Shown in pieces: positions 46,300 to 58,060 of a DNA stretch of 64,000 nt. Both the position numbers and the translations under genes were made by a program. Below the pieces are notes generated by a model that was not told where the DNA came from, did no database searches, and saw only the letters and a list, made by a program, of their open reading frames with translations. Positions within the stretch are counted from its first letter, which is position 1. Every line of letters starts with the position of its first letter. The stretch is from Rhodamnia argentea (taxonomy: Eukaryota; Streptophyta; Magnoliopsida; Myrtales; Myrtaceae): positions 992,001 to 1,056,000 of the forward strand of contig NC_063156.1 of assembly GCF_020921035.1 (NCBI RefSeq), in the 5' to 3' direction.

Positions 46300-46503
46300 A
46301 AAAATTAAAATATTATTAAAAGTTTTTCACGTTAGTGCTGGCGATGCCATATAGGATGGGTGGCGTCCATGTCGGTGATTTCCGGCCAATACAACTGAAT
46401 TGGCAAAAGCTGAAAAGGTTTACAATCGAAACGGCAAACTTAAAATATTTATAATTGAATTGTCAAAGGTGCCAAAGGTTCGGGACATTTTTGACAATTT
46501 TCC
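46300..46503. mobile_element. Family-A TIR element, right half
   Basis: Shows 'cacgttagtgctggcgatgc', 'gatttccggccaat' and a right end close to 'gggacatttttgacaatttt'. It lies about 65 bp beyond the stop codon of the L-idonate-like dehydrogenase and may sit in its 3' flank. Confidence 0.65.
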
Positions 46504-46568
46504 CACCACGTTTTGATTGATTTAGTTGTATCTCTTTAGGAATCTATTAATGGCTTTAAACATAAGTT

Positions 46569-49062
46569 CTACAGGTTGAACATGACTTTAATGGCGGTAC
46601 CACCGCGAGCGCTGGTCTCGAAGGCTTGTTCGATCTCCTCCTGCGAGAACCCGAACCGGTGGGTGATCAGAGGCTTCACGTCGATCTTGCCAGTCCGGAG
46701 AAACTCGATGCAGAGAGGATATGTGTTTCTGTACCGGAATATGCCAATCACATCAATCTCCCTGCCAAAGAGAGGAAAATTCTGCAAGTCATAAACCATT
46801 CAAGAAGAAGTTAATGTTCTCGAAACATCAGATCAAGCTATGCAATTACCTCGCTGCTGCAGGAGTAAGAGGAACTGTCATCTGGCTCAAGGCTAATCCA
46901 ATGAGGCACACTTTACCGCCGGCACGGGTCGCATTCAGAGCTGTGGTCATTGTTCTGTCATAGCCGACACAATCGAAGCTCACGTTGATGTCGCAGCCCA
47001 TCGCATTTTGGATGCGTGCCACTTCTTCGTCCACGAGCTGTACTGTTTCAAGTCAAGTCACTCAAGATAAACCAGAACAACTTGAAGATACATCGGACAT
47101 ACAGCAGAATGTTTTCTCGCTTGAAGAAAAACGAGGGCCGTTCCCAATTGGGCCGTGCAGGGGGCCAAGTCTCTAGAATGATTATGTTCTTTAGTTCACA
47201 GAAGTTCAAACTTCAAAACTTATGCCACATCACCTGAACATCTGTTGAGACTTGAACCGCCTCATCGGCACCGAGCATTTTCGCAATCGATAGTCTGTGC
47301 TCGTCTACATCAGTGATAACGATTCTCGGAGCTCCAAAAGCACGGGCCGCTAACAAGGTGACAAGGCCTATCGGCCCTGATCCTATTATGAGTATGCTGG
47401 TCTCAGGATTGATATTTGCACGGCGACAAGCGTGTACACCAACACTGAGGGGCTCGCACATCGCTCCTTCCTCCAAGCTCACGTTTTCCGGTAGCTTGTA
47501 ACACAGATGCGCAGGATGCACCACCTACTCCCAAACAATTAGACAGGGAAAATGCAGAGTTCTTATCGACCATGTTCACCTTCATTTCTTTGTAAGCAAG
47601 CCAAATGTTTTGTACCAACTCGAACAATCTGAAAAGTTCAAGGAACTCGAAATAGGGAGCTCTACACCAGCCTAAACTGTAATTTGAGTTCCAGAATAGC
47701 AATGAAATGTAAGGCCGTTTTATCTTTTATCCATGAAACTTAAGATTTGTTGAAGAGTAAGAGCAGTGCCGGTTACATTCACGTAAAACTCAATACAGAG
47801 ATAAAGGCTCATATAGATTCCAATTGGTCGAGCAATGGCACTACTTGGCTATAAAAGCCTGAAAAACCCAAATGTCGGTAAGCATACCTTATTGGCAAGC
47901 GAACCATTAGTTGGCGGAGATCCAAAGAATTTCATTCCTGGGCAAAGATTGTAGCGACCATCTTTGCAGTGACGGCATCGACCGCAACTGATTCCGGGCT
48001 CCAAGGCTACGGGGTCACCCACAACCAGAGACTTCACCTCAGTCCCAACTTCTTCTATGATCCCAGCACACTCATGGCCTATTACCATGGGCTTCTTGAC
48101 GATGAAGTTTGCGCACCGCATTGTCTGTAACAAGGATATACGACAACAAGCAGGAATGAGATCACCGAAGGAATTTATTGCAGTTGCAGCTCAAAACCAG
48201 AAGAATAAGGTATAAGTAGAGTTGTACACCTTGAAGTGATGAACATCGCTTCCACATATACCAAGAGCTTTTACCCGGACCTTAACATCGTGCGGGCCTG
48301 AAATTGTGGATAGAGTGTGAGCAGAACACAACGAAGCATAAACACATTTTCAGTCAGAGTTTAAAACATTGAATAGAGTGGAGATCAAATAGAATCTTGT
48401 TCAAAATAACGTAAGCAACCTGATTATCAGAAAGCAAAGCTAAAGTCATGCATTTGGTAAATTCAACGGGTGCAACTCTTAGGTGCTCATTCTTACATTA
48501 TTGTGACAGCTTAAGTAGCCATTGTCATAGCAGAGGTCTATTAGACACGTTCTGCTTCTGTGGTAGATACATTATCTACCATAGAAAGATTCTATTCATG
48601 CTTTCATCAACATTCTCCCATAAAAAAGACTATCGATCTTGTTGGAAGGTGCGAAAGGGGAATTTATAAAACAGCATGAGCCATGAGATCACTCTCTGGG
48701 CGTCCAAATTCAGCAAGAAGCATCAGAATTACAGCACTACAAAAGAAATAAAAAAAAATGCAGGATGACCACCACACAGAAGCCACATAAACAGAAGGGT
48801 TCCTACCTACTTTGAGCAAGCAAAGAATTTCTAATTCAGCACAGTTAAAGACCTTGATTGGTGGTGGCTTGTGGGGGGGGGGGCTGGCTTCAGCTTCTGA
48901 ATCGCAGTTCGAGTGGAATTAGGACTTAACAGCAGACACAAGAGATGAGAACCAACCAAGAGGAGGCAGATGGTAGGGTTGAATCTTGAGGTTCTTGACA
49001 CCCAGAAGCCAAGCTGCCATATTGGTCTCTTCCTCTTCATCCGCTTTGGCCCCTTTCTCCAT
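46569..49062 (-). CDS. L-idonate 5-dehydrogenase-like / sorbitol dehydrogenase (class II SDH)
   Basis: Zinc-dependent MDR polyol dehydrogenase. Six minus-strand exons: 48957-49062, 48230-48297, 47888-48124, 47234-47524, 46850-47037 and 46569-46761; 1,083 nt, 360 residues, all GT-AG and in frame. Catalytic zinc ligands are present: Cys50 in GICGSD, His75 and Glu76 in GHE. The structural-zinc cysteines are 105, 108, 111 and 119 (CGRCRHCKDGRYNLC). The Rossmann motif GSGPIGLV is in exon 4, and the C terminus is the family-typical AIKVMFNL. Several segments ([54 protein letters not shown]) match what I remember of the L-idonate dehydrogenase class, known for tartaric acid synthesis in grape, and differ from the neighbouring SDH. 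VGDPVALEPG replaces the usual GDRVALEPG. It stands head-to-head with the dead SDH copy starting about 1 kb away. Confidence 0.93.
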
Positions 49063-49077
49063 GATGATCACCAACCT

Positions 49078-49078
<1 letters not shown>

Positions 49079-49110
<32 letters not shown>
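49079..49110. repeat. (GA)n microsatellite, (CT)n in the SDH-A leader
   Basis: Sixteen GA units on the plus strand. In the sense of the minus-strand dehydrogenase this is a (CT)16 tract ending about 17 nt before its ATG at 49062, in the likely 5' untranslated region. Confidence 0.93.
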
Positions 49111-49115
<5 letters not shown>

Positions 49116-49435
49116 GCTAGTATGAAAAATGGAGGCTTTGGAGTTCACTGTTCATGAAATCAGTGCCAATGACAATGACCAGAACATCAGATGAGAGATG
49201 ACTCACCTCCGATGCAACAAGACATGCGGGGTGCTTTTGTCTGTTTCTTCTGGAAGCTCGAAAATGACATTTCCATCTTCACACATCTCTGTCATAATAA
49301 GGCATATCTTGACTATCGAGAAATTACTGCGGACGCAAATGCTGTAACGAGTGTTCCTGAAACGATTGGGACCCCTTCACAATATTCCGAGCAAGCAAGC
49401 TCGCTCGAGCACACTCAACGGTTTGATTATAAGAA

Positions 49436-49776
49436 AACATCACAAATAATTTTTGAATTTTAGTTCGATATGTAATATGACTTCTAGACTTTTGATATAT
49501 ATTTAATTTAGTTCCCGAATTATATCAAAATATTCATTATTGTCCTTAAACTTGAAATAATAAAAAGATAACACTGAACTTTTTCATACGATTCGGAAAT
49601 TAAATTGAACATGTACCAAAATTTTAGGGATTATATTGAATACAATAAACTTTTAAGGACCATATTGCAAATTAGAAAAAAGTTCAACTATCACGTTAAA
49701 TAAATTAAAAATTAAAAAATCATGTTGAACGTTAGGTCAAAGTTCAATGACCATGTAGTTATTATCCCAAATATGT
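49436..49776. mobile_element. Family-C palindromic element, copy 2
   Basis: Related to 40120-40507 by 'tttagttcccgaattata', 'attgtccttaaacttgaa' and complementary words in the second half. It lies in the shared head-to-head region between the two dehydrogenase loci. Confidence 0.7.
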
Positions 49777-49806
49777 CTCTCCTTATTCTGATTTTATGGC
49801 AACCTG

Positions 49807-52800
49807 TTTGAGGTCGCTTGTTCACGGTTGCCAATGCCCATGACTGGATTCTGAAGTCAGCGAAGTATGGATGGGATCGAAATCTGCCAAGTTTAGTAGT
49901 CCAAGTTTGTGATTTGTTACCTTTTTCGACGAAGACACATGAACAAAATCCTACTCAACACCCTCACAAGGCTTTGACTTGACACTCAAAGAGGAAAAGA
50001 GTGGGCTTTTTCAGTGCCTTGAGACTTGAGAGAGAAGCAGAATTAGCAAATGGGCAAAGGAGGCATGTCTCGCGAGAATGGCGCAGGAGAGAACATGGCT
50101 GCTTGGCTCGTTGGTCTCAACACCCTCAAGATTCAACCTTTCACTCTCCCTCCACTTGGCCATAAGCTCTCAATTTCCTTTTGACGCACCCTTTAGTTTT
50201 TCTTGGAATTTCCAGTTTTAGTGTTAATATTCACCTCTTCGCTTGTGACGGTGTTAATAGTTATTTTTGTGTGCTCTGTCAATCCTTTTCGTCGATTTCT
50301 TGATGACCCGTGTGCGGGATTTTGGATTAATCTGTGCTTTTTTATGTGCAAATAGGCCCCCAGGAGGTCAGAGTCTGGGTGAAGGTTGTTGGTATACGTG
50401 GGAGTGACGTTCCCTATCTGAAGATTATGGTTTTACAACTCTAATCTTTCTTTGTTGCTTTGTCCCCCTTCTGTCGATGATAGTGCATTGGCTAAGGCTG
50501 GGGATGGCGAGTTACTTTCATGTGGATCGCCCAAAATAAGCAGGGGAAAGGAAGAAAAAAAAGGATTAGTTGGCACACTGACATGGCTCTGATGAGTAAC
50601 GGATAGGGATTTGATTTCTTAGAGGGCTTCTCAATGAGAGAGGTCATTTTAGATATTGGTTAGTTAAAAAAAGTAATGATCGATCCAACTCGGTTGAGGG
50701 ATTCCTTTATATGTTGGACGATATGGATTGTGAAATGCAGTGCTGAAGTTTTTGCTTTTTTGGTTAGCAATATCCGTGACTTCATTGCTAGTGAAATCAC
50801 ATCTCATAAGTTGCACTTGGCGAATAGATAGATTTTTTTGCACTTGCTCTCTTTTGATTGTTTCTTCGACTTGCAGATGCTAAGATGCACGCATTTCGTG
50901 GTGAAAGAGTCTACGGTGATCGGGCATGAGTGTGGAGGGATCATAGCAGTAGTGGGGAGTGAATTCAAGACATTGGTTACGGGTGATCGAGTGGCGCTAG
51001 AGCCAGGGATCAGCTGTTGGCGCTGTGATTGTTGTAAAGAAGGCCGATACAACCTCTGTCCTGACATGAAGTTCTTTGCCACTCCTCCTGTACACGGTTC
51101 TCCTGCCAATCAGGTGAAAAAGTAGAATATTGTTTCACTATCTGCTGTTTGACGCATGCTCTATCAGTGACTGTTTTGTGTCATGACATAGCTGTTGAGC
51201 AAGATTTTTGTAAGAACATCTTGACAAGGCTTAGGTTGTTGTTGTCTTGTATCTTGAAGTTGGTTTCAAAGGACCGGAAGCGTTCAGTATCCAACCAAGG
51301 ATGTGAGAATGCCTAACAATCTGGATCCTGTACTATTTTGCTAACATCTAAGGAATGGAGATTGAGAAAAACTTCATTTGGCCATCATTCAACATGACTC
51401 GGCATTATGCACGGAGTCCCTCAGTTATTTGAAATTGGGTCACATATGTTGTCCAAAGGTTAGATGGATCAAGAAACTTGGGCAGTGTTGAAAGTACCTT
51501 TCTCTCTATTGACTGGTGGTGCATCCCGCAGACCTTTGTTTTAAGCTTCCGGACAACGTGAGTTTGGAGGAAGGGGCAATGTACGAGCCCCTGAGCGTTG
51601 GAGTTCATGCTTGCCACAGAGCTAATGTCGGTCCGGAGACGGACGTTTTGGTAATGGGTGCAGTACCTATAGGCCTTGGCACAATGTTAGCCGCCCGGGC
51701 TTTTTGGAGCACCCAGAATTGTCGTTGTGGATGTTGATGACTACCACTTATCAGTTGCAAAGGATCTGGGTGCGGATGGCATCGTCAAAGTTTCTGCAGA
51801 TATGAAGGTACGCTAGACCAAATTTGAAGCAAGCATCATTTTGCTGTTTTCAATTGAACTAAAAATGCTTAAGCCACTGCAGTCTCTCAAACTTTGAGAA
51901 AATGAAGTTTTTACTTGCTATTGAGTTCATCTTCTGAAGTTTGCCCTTCTGCAGGACGTACCTGAAGACGTGGTGCTGATACGAAAAGCAATCGGAACGG
52001 AGATTGACGCGAGCTTGGATTGTGCCGGTCGACAAAACTATGTCAACAGCACTGAATGCCACTTGCTCTGGCGGCAAAATTTGCCTTGTGGGAATGGGTC
52101 ATAACGACATGACTGTCCCGCTAACTCCTGCTGCTGCAAGGTACTTCTTTTTTTGAAGACTAGTATGAGGAGTGCTAATATTTGAAGACTAGCATGAGAA
52201 GTGTTCCACTGTTGGATCTGAATATGAGCAAGGAACGAATTTAGTATCTTTGCTCATTCACCCATGCTTTAATGACCTACGGGGAGTTTGATGTGATCGG
52301 CATATTCCGGTACAAGAACACATGGCCTCTCTGCATCGAGTTTATAAGAGGTGGCAAGATAGGTGTGAAGCCCCTCATAACCCACAGATTCGGGTTCTCC
52401 CAGAAGGAAGTTGGAAGACGCCTTTGAGACGAGCGCTCATGGCGGCAACGCCATCAAGGTCATGTTCAATCTGTGAGAACAGAACCGCGACAAGAAATTT
52501 CCTGTCATGCGGTGAAGTTTCTTGGCTGTGACATGTAAACATTATTGGATGGCGTGTTTGATTCCTAATAAAGCAAACCCGGGAATACTTATTAGACCAC
52601 AAGGGCTTATTTGAATGGCATGATGAGATGGTGTGGCTAATCTTTTGGCCCGTTCGTCCTGTTTTAGCATCTGCGGTGGCTGGAATGCTTCAGGTATCAG
52701 TGTACCATATAGCAAGTGAACTTTGCTGTCAAACCGAAAATTCGTCCCAGGACACTCGCAAAATGGCATTTGAATGATCTCTTCAGAAGGTTTCTATAGT

Positions 52801-53210
52801 TCGGGCCTGTAAAGGTCGGAAAGCGTAGCTACTGAAATCACAGTCCTGTCATGTTTTGCTTAGGTCTGCTTCGGTTGTTAACCTTTCTCATTATCTCATT
52901 TCTCTTTTTTCTGTCATGTTAGCCTGGGGAAGTGTTCCAGTTAAGTAGAGGTTCATGTCACAAAATGGAGAAGAAACAAAGGAGACCTTTCCTGATACGC
53001 AGGCTATTAGACGGGGAATTAGGAGCACAGTAATCATACTTTGCCTTTGGAAGAAAAAAATGATGTTCTTCTTCTCATGTGTCCCCAGACGGAATGCAGG
53101 CTTTAGTCAAAGTCTAAGTGTTGTCCTAAAAGACCTTTACAATTGAGGAAAATGCTGTCAAAATGGAACTGACTAGAAAGGAAAGGGCAACAAAAAAAAG
53201 CTACTCTTTG
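49807..53210 (+). repeat. Tandem segmental duplication, unit 1 (contains SDH pseudogene)
   Basis: Similarity to the second unit begins near 49807 ('gaggtcgcttgttcac...') well upstream of the coding start and runs through introns and 3' flank to about 53210 ('ggaaatgctgtc...' region). An extra ~130 bp at about 53012-53145 is absent from unit 2. Boundaries are approximate, read by eye. Confidence 0.85.
50050..52476 (+). pseudogene. Decayed sorbitol dehydrogenase, upstream tandem copy
   Basis: Six exon-equivalents align one-to-one with the intact gene about 4.6 kb downstream: 50050-50158, 50356-50423, 50877-51113, 51516-51807, 51955-52140 and 52283-52476. Damage seen directly: intron 1 donor is GC; intron 2 donor GT has become AT; the acceptors before exons 4 and 6 have lost AG (TG and GG). 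Exon 4 has a one-base insertion in the T run of 'gctttttgg', exon 5 a two-base deletion after 'gccggt', and exon 6 a one-base insertion near 52409. Missense changes hit key sites: the catalytic GICGSD is [11 protein letters not shown] is VPYLK, AMCEPL is AMYEPL and GAGPIG is GAVPIG. No full-length enzyme is possible. It was made by a duplication that also covered promoter, introns and 3' flank. Confidence 0.95.
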
Positions 53211-53388
53211 TTTCCCATCTTGGGTTTCAAAGGATCATCGAGCCTCAATGTCGAGGATCGATGAATAAGTCATGCAAGTAACAACTGCGGGTGAGAACCG
53301 GTCCAAGATAGACCCAAGACAAGAAACAAGGAACAGCAAAGTAGGATGATTGGCCCTCGCTCGAGACCTAATACCATGTTTCGGCCGC

Positions 53389-53583
53389 CAGAAAAGTTAA
53401 GTGTTCACCGGCAGTCGAAAATTAAGCCAACCGGCCAACTTAGGCCCTTATTCCTAAAAGAGGGTCCAAAGTTAATCTTATTTCATATAATGGCTTGAAG
53501 TGATCAATTCAGTCTTTTCATTAAGGGCCTGAGCTAGTCGGTTGGCTTAATTTTTGATGGCCGGCGAACACTTAATTTTTCTA
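53389..53583. mobile_element. Short palindromic MITE
   Basis: 195 bp. The left arm ('agaaaagttaagtgttcacc', 'aattaagccaaccgg') is complementary to the right arm ('ccggcgaacacttaattttt', 'ggttggcttaatttt') over about 70 bp. It lies between the two SDH duplication units. Confidence 0.85.
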
Positions 53584-53789
53584 GTGATTGGAACATGGTA
53601 CATTTTTGTCCAAAACAAAATATGAAAGTGACCGAGCTTACCTTCCACGCCACTCACCTCCACCTCCATCTCCGCCTCCCCGCTTCTTCCCACCGCGAAT
53701 TGCAATGGTGGTTTTTGGATTGACAGTGATTGAGGCTTTGTTGCAGCTTTGGGTTGTGCTGTACTACTACGTAGCAGAGTGAAAATGAC

Positions 53790-53790
53790 A

Positions 53791-53820
<30 letters not shown>
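53790..53820. repeat. (AAT)n microsatellite
   Basis: About ten AAT units in the spacer between the SDH duplication units. Confidence 0.95.
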
Positions 53821-53821
<1 letters not shown>

Positions 53822-54384
53822 TAACACCAGTATTTTTCATTAATCAAATTAGATGGAATTAGTAAAAGTGTTCGATTACACAAACTTGATAAATTTTAAG
53901 ACTTGATTATACATTTTGCAAGTTCGAGAATTCAATTGAATTTTCGTGACAAATTTTAATGCCTTTTTTTGGTCGTAAAATTTTAAGACTTTGATTGTAC
54001 TTATCTCTTAAGAAAATGACTCCACTCTATTCCTTTCTTTCAAATTTTCTATAAAAAGATTATAAAAAATCGTATGTCTTTTTGCATTCTCATAATGAGT
54101 TGGAAGAATTTCCGCTGATTCACGCTAACAAAAACAGATTGACAAAAATCTTAAGAAATTTACTTTTTGGTGGGAAGAATTCATGTTAAAGTTACATGAT
54201 GTAAAAGTACAAAAGAGCAAAAGAAAAAAAAGAAACTATTTCCTTGATAAATGAACCGAAACAATTGCTCAAGTTTTCATTTTACGGCTAATTGTGGTCG
54301 GCCTTGCCATTTGTGAAGCAGTGTCATGAACGGCGTGGAAGCCTCTAATTTTCTTGTTCCTTCATCTTCAAATAAATTTTTTGA

Positions 54385-57300
54385 GGTTGCTCGATCATGT
54401 TGGCTAATGGCCACGACTGGATTCTGATTCTGAAGCCAGCAGAGATTGGATTGGATCGAATCTGCCAAATTTGACAATACCCCACTTGAGATGACCATTT
54501 GTTCCGTCCTTCGACTCGAACTGAGGAATAAAAACGCAATCTTTATTCTTATCCTCCACCCCACTCCCCCCTGTCCCTCGTCCTTACATAACCAGTTCGT
54601 CTCGGACTCCCAGGGCGTTGAGGGTCACTCGACACTCCGAGGAAAAGAGTGGGCTTTTTAGAGTGCTTTGAGGGAAGTAGGAGCAAATGGGCAAAGGAGG
54701 CATGTCTCGCGAGGATGGTGAAGAAGAGAACATGGCTGCTTGGCTCGTTGGTCTCAACACCCTCAAGATTCAACCTTTTACGCTCCCTCCACTTGGTCAT
54801 AAGCTCTCTATCTCCTTTTGACGCACCCCTTTTGTTTCTCTTGGAATTTCCAGTTTCAGTGTTAATGTTCACCTCTTCGCTTGTGACGGTGTTAATAGTT
54901 GTTTTTGTGTGCTCTGTCAATCCTTTTGGTCGATTTCTTGATGACCCGTGTGGGGGATTTTGGATTAATCTGTGCTTTTTATGTGCAAATAGGCCCCCAT
55001 GAGGTCAGAGTCAGGATGAAGGCTGTTGGTATATGTGGGAGTGACGTTCACTATCTGAAGGTTATGGTTTTATAACTGTAATCTTTCTTCTTTATTGCTT
55101 TCTCCCCCTTCTGTTAGTGATAGTCTACGGGCTAAGGCTTGGGATGGCGACTTGCTTTCATGTAGATCGCGCAAAACAAGCTGGGGAAAGGAAGAAAAAA
55201 AGGACTAGTTGGCGCACTGACATGGCTCTGATGAGTAACAGATGGGGATTTGATTTCTTAGAGGGCTTCTCAATGAGAGAGGTCATTTAAGATACTGGTT
55301 AGTTAAAAAAAGTAATGATTGATCCAACTCGGTTGAGGGATAACTTTATATGTTGGACCATATGGATTGTGAAATGCAATGAGGAAGAATCTTCTTCTTG
55401 GTTAGCAATACCTATGATTTCATCTTTAGTAAAATCACATCTCACAAGTTGCACTTGGCTAATAAATAGGTTTTTCACACTTGCTCTCTTTTGATTGTTT
55501 CTTCGATTTGCAGACGCTTAGATGCGCACATTTCGTGGTGAAAGAGCCTATGGTGATCGGGCATGAGTGTGCCGGGATCATAGAAGAAGTGGGGAGTGAT
55601 GTCAAGACATTGGTTCCGGGTGATCGAGTGGCGCTAGAGCCAGGGATCAGCTGTTGGCGTTGTGATTATTGTAAAGAAGGCCGATACAATCTCTGCCCTG
55701 ACATGAAGTTCTTTGCCACTCCTCCTGTACATGGTTCTCTTGCCAATCAGGTGTTTGACATATTCTCTGATAGTAATGTGTCGTGACATAGCTATTGAGC
55801 AAGATTTTGTAGCAACATCTGAGCATACAACGAATGGAGATTGATAAAAACTTCATTTGGACATCCTTTTGGCACAACTTGGCATGATGCATGGAGCTGC
55901 ACAGTTACTTGAAATTGGGTCACATATATTGATAAAAGGTGAGGTGCATCTATAAAATTAGACAATGTTGAGAGTACCATTCTTTCTATTGACAGGTGGT
56001 GCATCCCGCAGACCTTTGTTTTAAGCTTCCAGACAATGTGAGCTTGGAGGAAGGGGCAATGTGCGAGCCTCTGAGCGTTGGAGTTCATGCTTGTCGCCGA
56101 GCTAATGTCGGTCCAGAGACAAATGTTTTGGTAATGGGTGCGGGGCCTATAGGGCTTGTTACTATGTTAGCTGCCCGTGCTTTTGGAGCACCCAGAATTG
56201 TCATTGTGGATGTTGATGACCACCGCTTATCAGTTGCAAAGGATCTGGGTGCAGATGATATCATTAAAGTTTCTACAGATATGAAGGTATGCTAGACCAA
56301 ATTTGAAGTAAGTATCGCTTTGTTGTTTTTCATTGAACTAACAAGCTGAAGCCAGTGATTGGGTTGTGCATGTTAGGGCCTTCTGCATAATTTGTGTTAA
56401 TTGTGACTTGTGACTGGTTGGGGTGCTCAGTCTGCCTAGTTGTTTGCGAAGAAATTGGAGAATAACGAGCAACAACACTTGCCTCTCTTCTGCTATAATA
56501 TAACCTAGAAGCACGCTTCTATATTACTGTTTGTGGAGAATAAGTCGTTGAAATTCATTGACGGTTTTATTTTCTTTAGTGTTTCATGGTTTTGGTTTGC
56601 TTTTCCTCGTTTTTATCAGACGATGGCATGACGGAATGGTTCAATCTAGCAGTCTATAAGCCCTTATAAGCTTATAGCTCAAACTTGAGAAAATGAAAAG
56701 ATAAAGTTTTCACTTGCTCTTGAGTTTGCCCCTCTGCAGGACATACCTGAAGAGGTGGCGCTGATACAAAAAGCAATGGCAACAGCGATTGACGTGAGCT
56801 TTGACTGTGCCGGTTTTAATAAAACTATGTCAACGGCATTGGATGCCACTCGATCTGGCGGCAAAGTTTGCCTTGTGGGAATGGGTCACAACGAGATGAC
56901 TGTACCGCTAACTCCTGCTGCTGCAAGGTATGTCTTTTCCCTCTCGTGTATTTCCCCCCTTCTATGTTACAAATGCCCCTGCAATGTGCTCTGCCAATGT
57001 TAGCCAAGGGCTTGCCAGATATGGGCCTGACCTTTAGACTGCCCAACTATGCTACAATGGATGTACTTATTACCAATCAACTGTAGATCCAAAGCCAGTG
57101 TGACAAAATAGTGGCAGTTTGGTTGTTGAATAACCAGCGCTAATGTTTGAAGATTAGTATAAGAAGTTTTCCACTATTGCATCTGAGTTTTAGGAGTGAA
57201 CGAATTTGATATCTTTGCTCATTCACGAATGCTTTCATGACCTGCAGGGAGGTTGATGTGATTGGCATATTCCGGTACAAGAACACGTGGCCTCTCTGCC

Positions 57301-58060
57301 TCGAGTTCCTAAGGAGCGGCAAGATAGATGTGAAGCCCCTCATAACCCACAGGTTTGGGTTCTCCCAGAAGGAAGTTGAAGATGCCTTTGAGACGAGCGC
57401 TCGTGGCGGCAATGCCATCAAGGTCATGTTTAATCTGTGACGAAAGAATTGCACCAGGAAATTCTCATCCCAAAGTGAAGTGTCTTGGTTGTGACATGTA
57501 AATAACTGTAATGGTTAACGGTAACATGTCAACAGGCATCCACATGTTCGATACCTAATAACGGGAAGCCGAGAATGATTATTAGACCATAAAGGGTTTA
57601 TCTGAATGCATGATGAAATGGTGTTGCTAATCTTCAGCCTGTTCATCCGGTGTTATCATCTGTTGTGGTTGGAAAAACTTGGTATTGCTCCATGTATCAG
57701 TGGACTACATAGCTAGTGAACTTTCGCTATTCAAGCTGAAATATCATGCTGAAAATTCGTCCCTAGACATGCAAACGGCATTCGGGTGATTTCTTTTCTT
57801 CGGCGTTCTGTTATGTTAGCCCAAGGAAGTGTGATAAAGGAGATGAGTAAGAGATTTGCTTAAGGTTATTTGGCGTAAAAAACAGTTATTTTGTGGTTAG
57901 CTAGCGTCGAGCGACATGTTACCTGATGATGATACATAGAGGTAAATGTCACAAAGGGAAAAACAAAGGAGACCTTTCTTGGTACGCAGGCTATTTGAGG
58001 AAAATGCTGTCGAAATGTGAACTGACCGGAAAAGGAAATGGTTGAAAAAAAGCTAGACTT
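54385..58060 (+). repeat. Tandem segmental duplication, unit 2 (contains intact SDH)
   Basis: Direct repeat of 49807-53210, same orientation. It starts near 'gaggttgctcgatcatg' and ends near the 'gaggaaaatgctgtcgaaatg' block at about 58,000-58,060. It has extra sequence in intron 4 (about 56,340-56,680) that unit 1 lacks, so the units have diverged by indels. Confidence 0.85.
54687..57440 (+). CDS. SDH: Sorbitol (L-iditol) dehydrogenase
   Basis: NAD-dependent zinc enzyme oxidising sorbitol to fructose, usually cytosolic. Six exons: 54687-54795, 54993-55060, 55514-55750, 55996-56286, 56740-56927 and 57248-57440; 1,086 nt, 361 residues, matching the family length. All junctions are GT-AG and in frame. 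Catalytic zinc ligands Cys51 (GICGSD), His76 and Glu77 (GHE) are intact, as are structural-zinc cysteines 106, 109, 112 and 120 ([15 protein letters not shown]), the NAD motif GAGPIGLV at 186-193 and the terminal AIKVMFNL. The start at 54687 gives [10 protein letters not shown]; a second Met (residue 6) is possible. It is the functional partner of the pseudogene 4.6 kb upstream, sharing intron positions and nearly identical flanks. It lies on the same strand as the pseudogene and opposite to the L-idonate-like gene. Confidence 0.95.
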
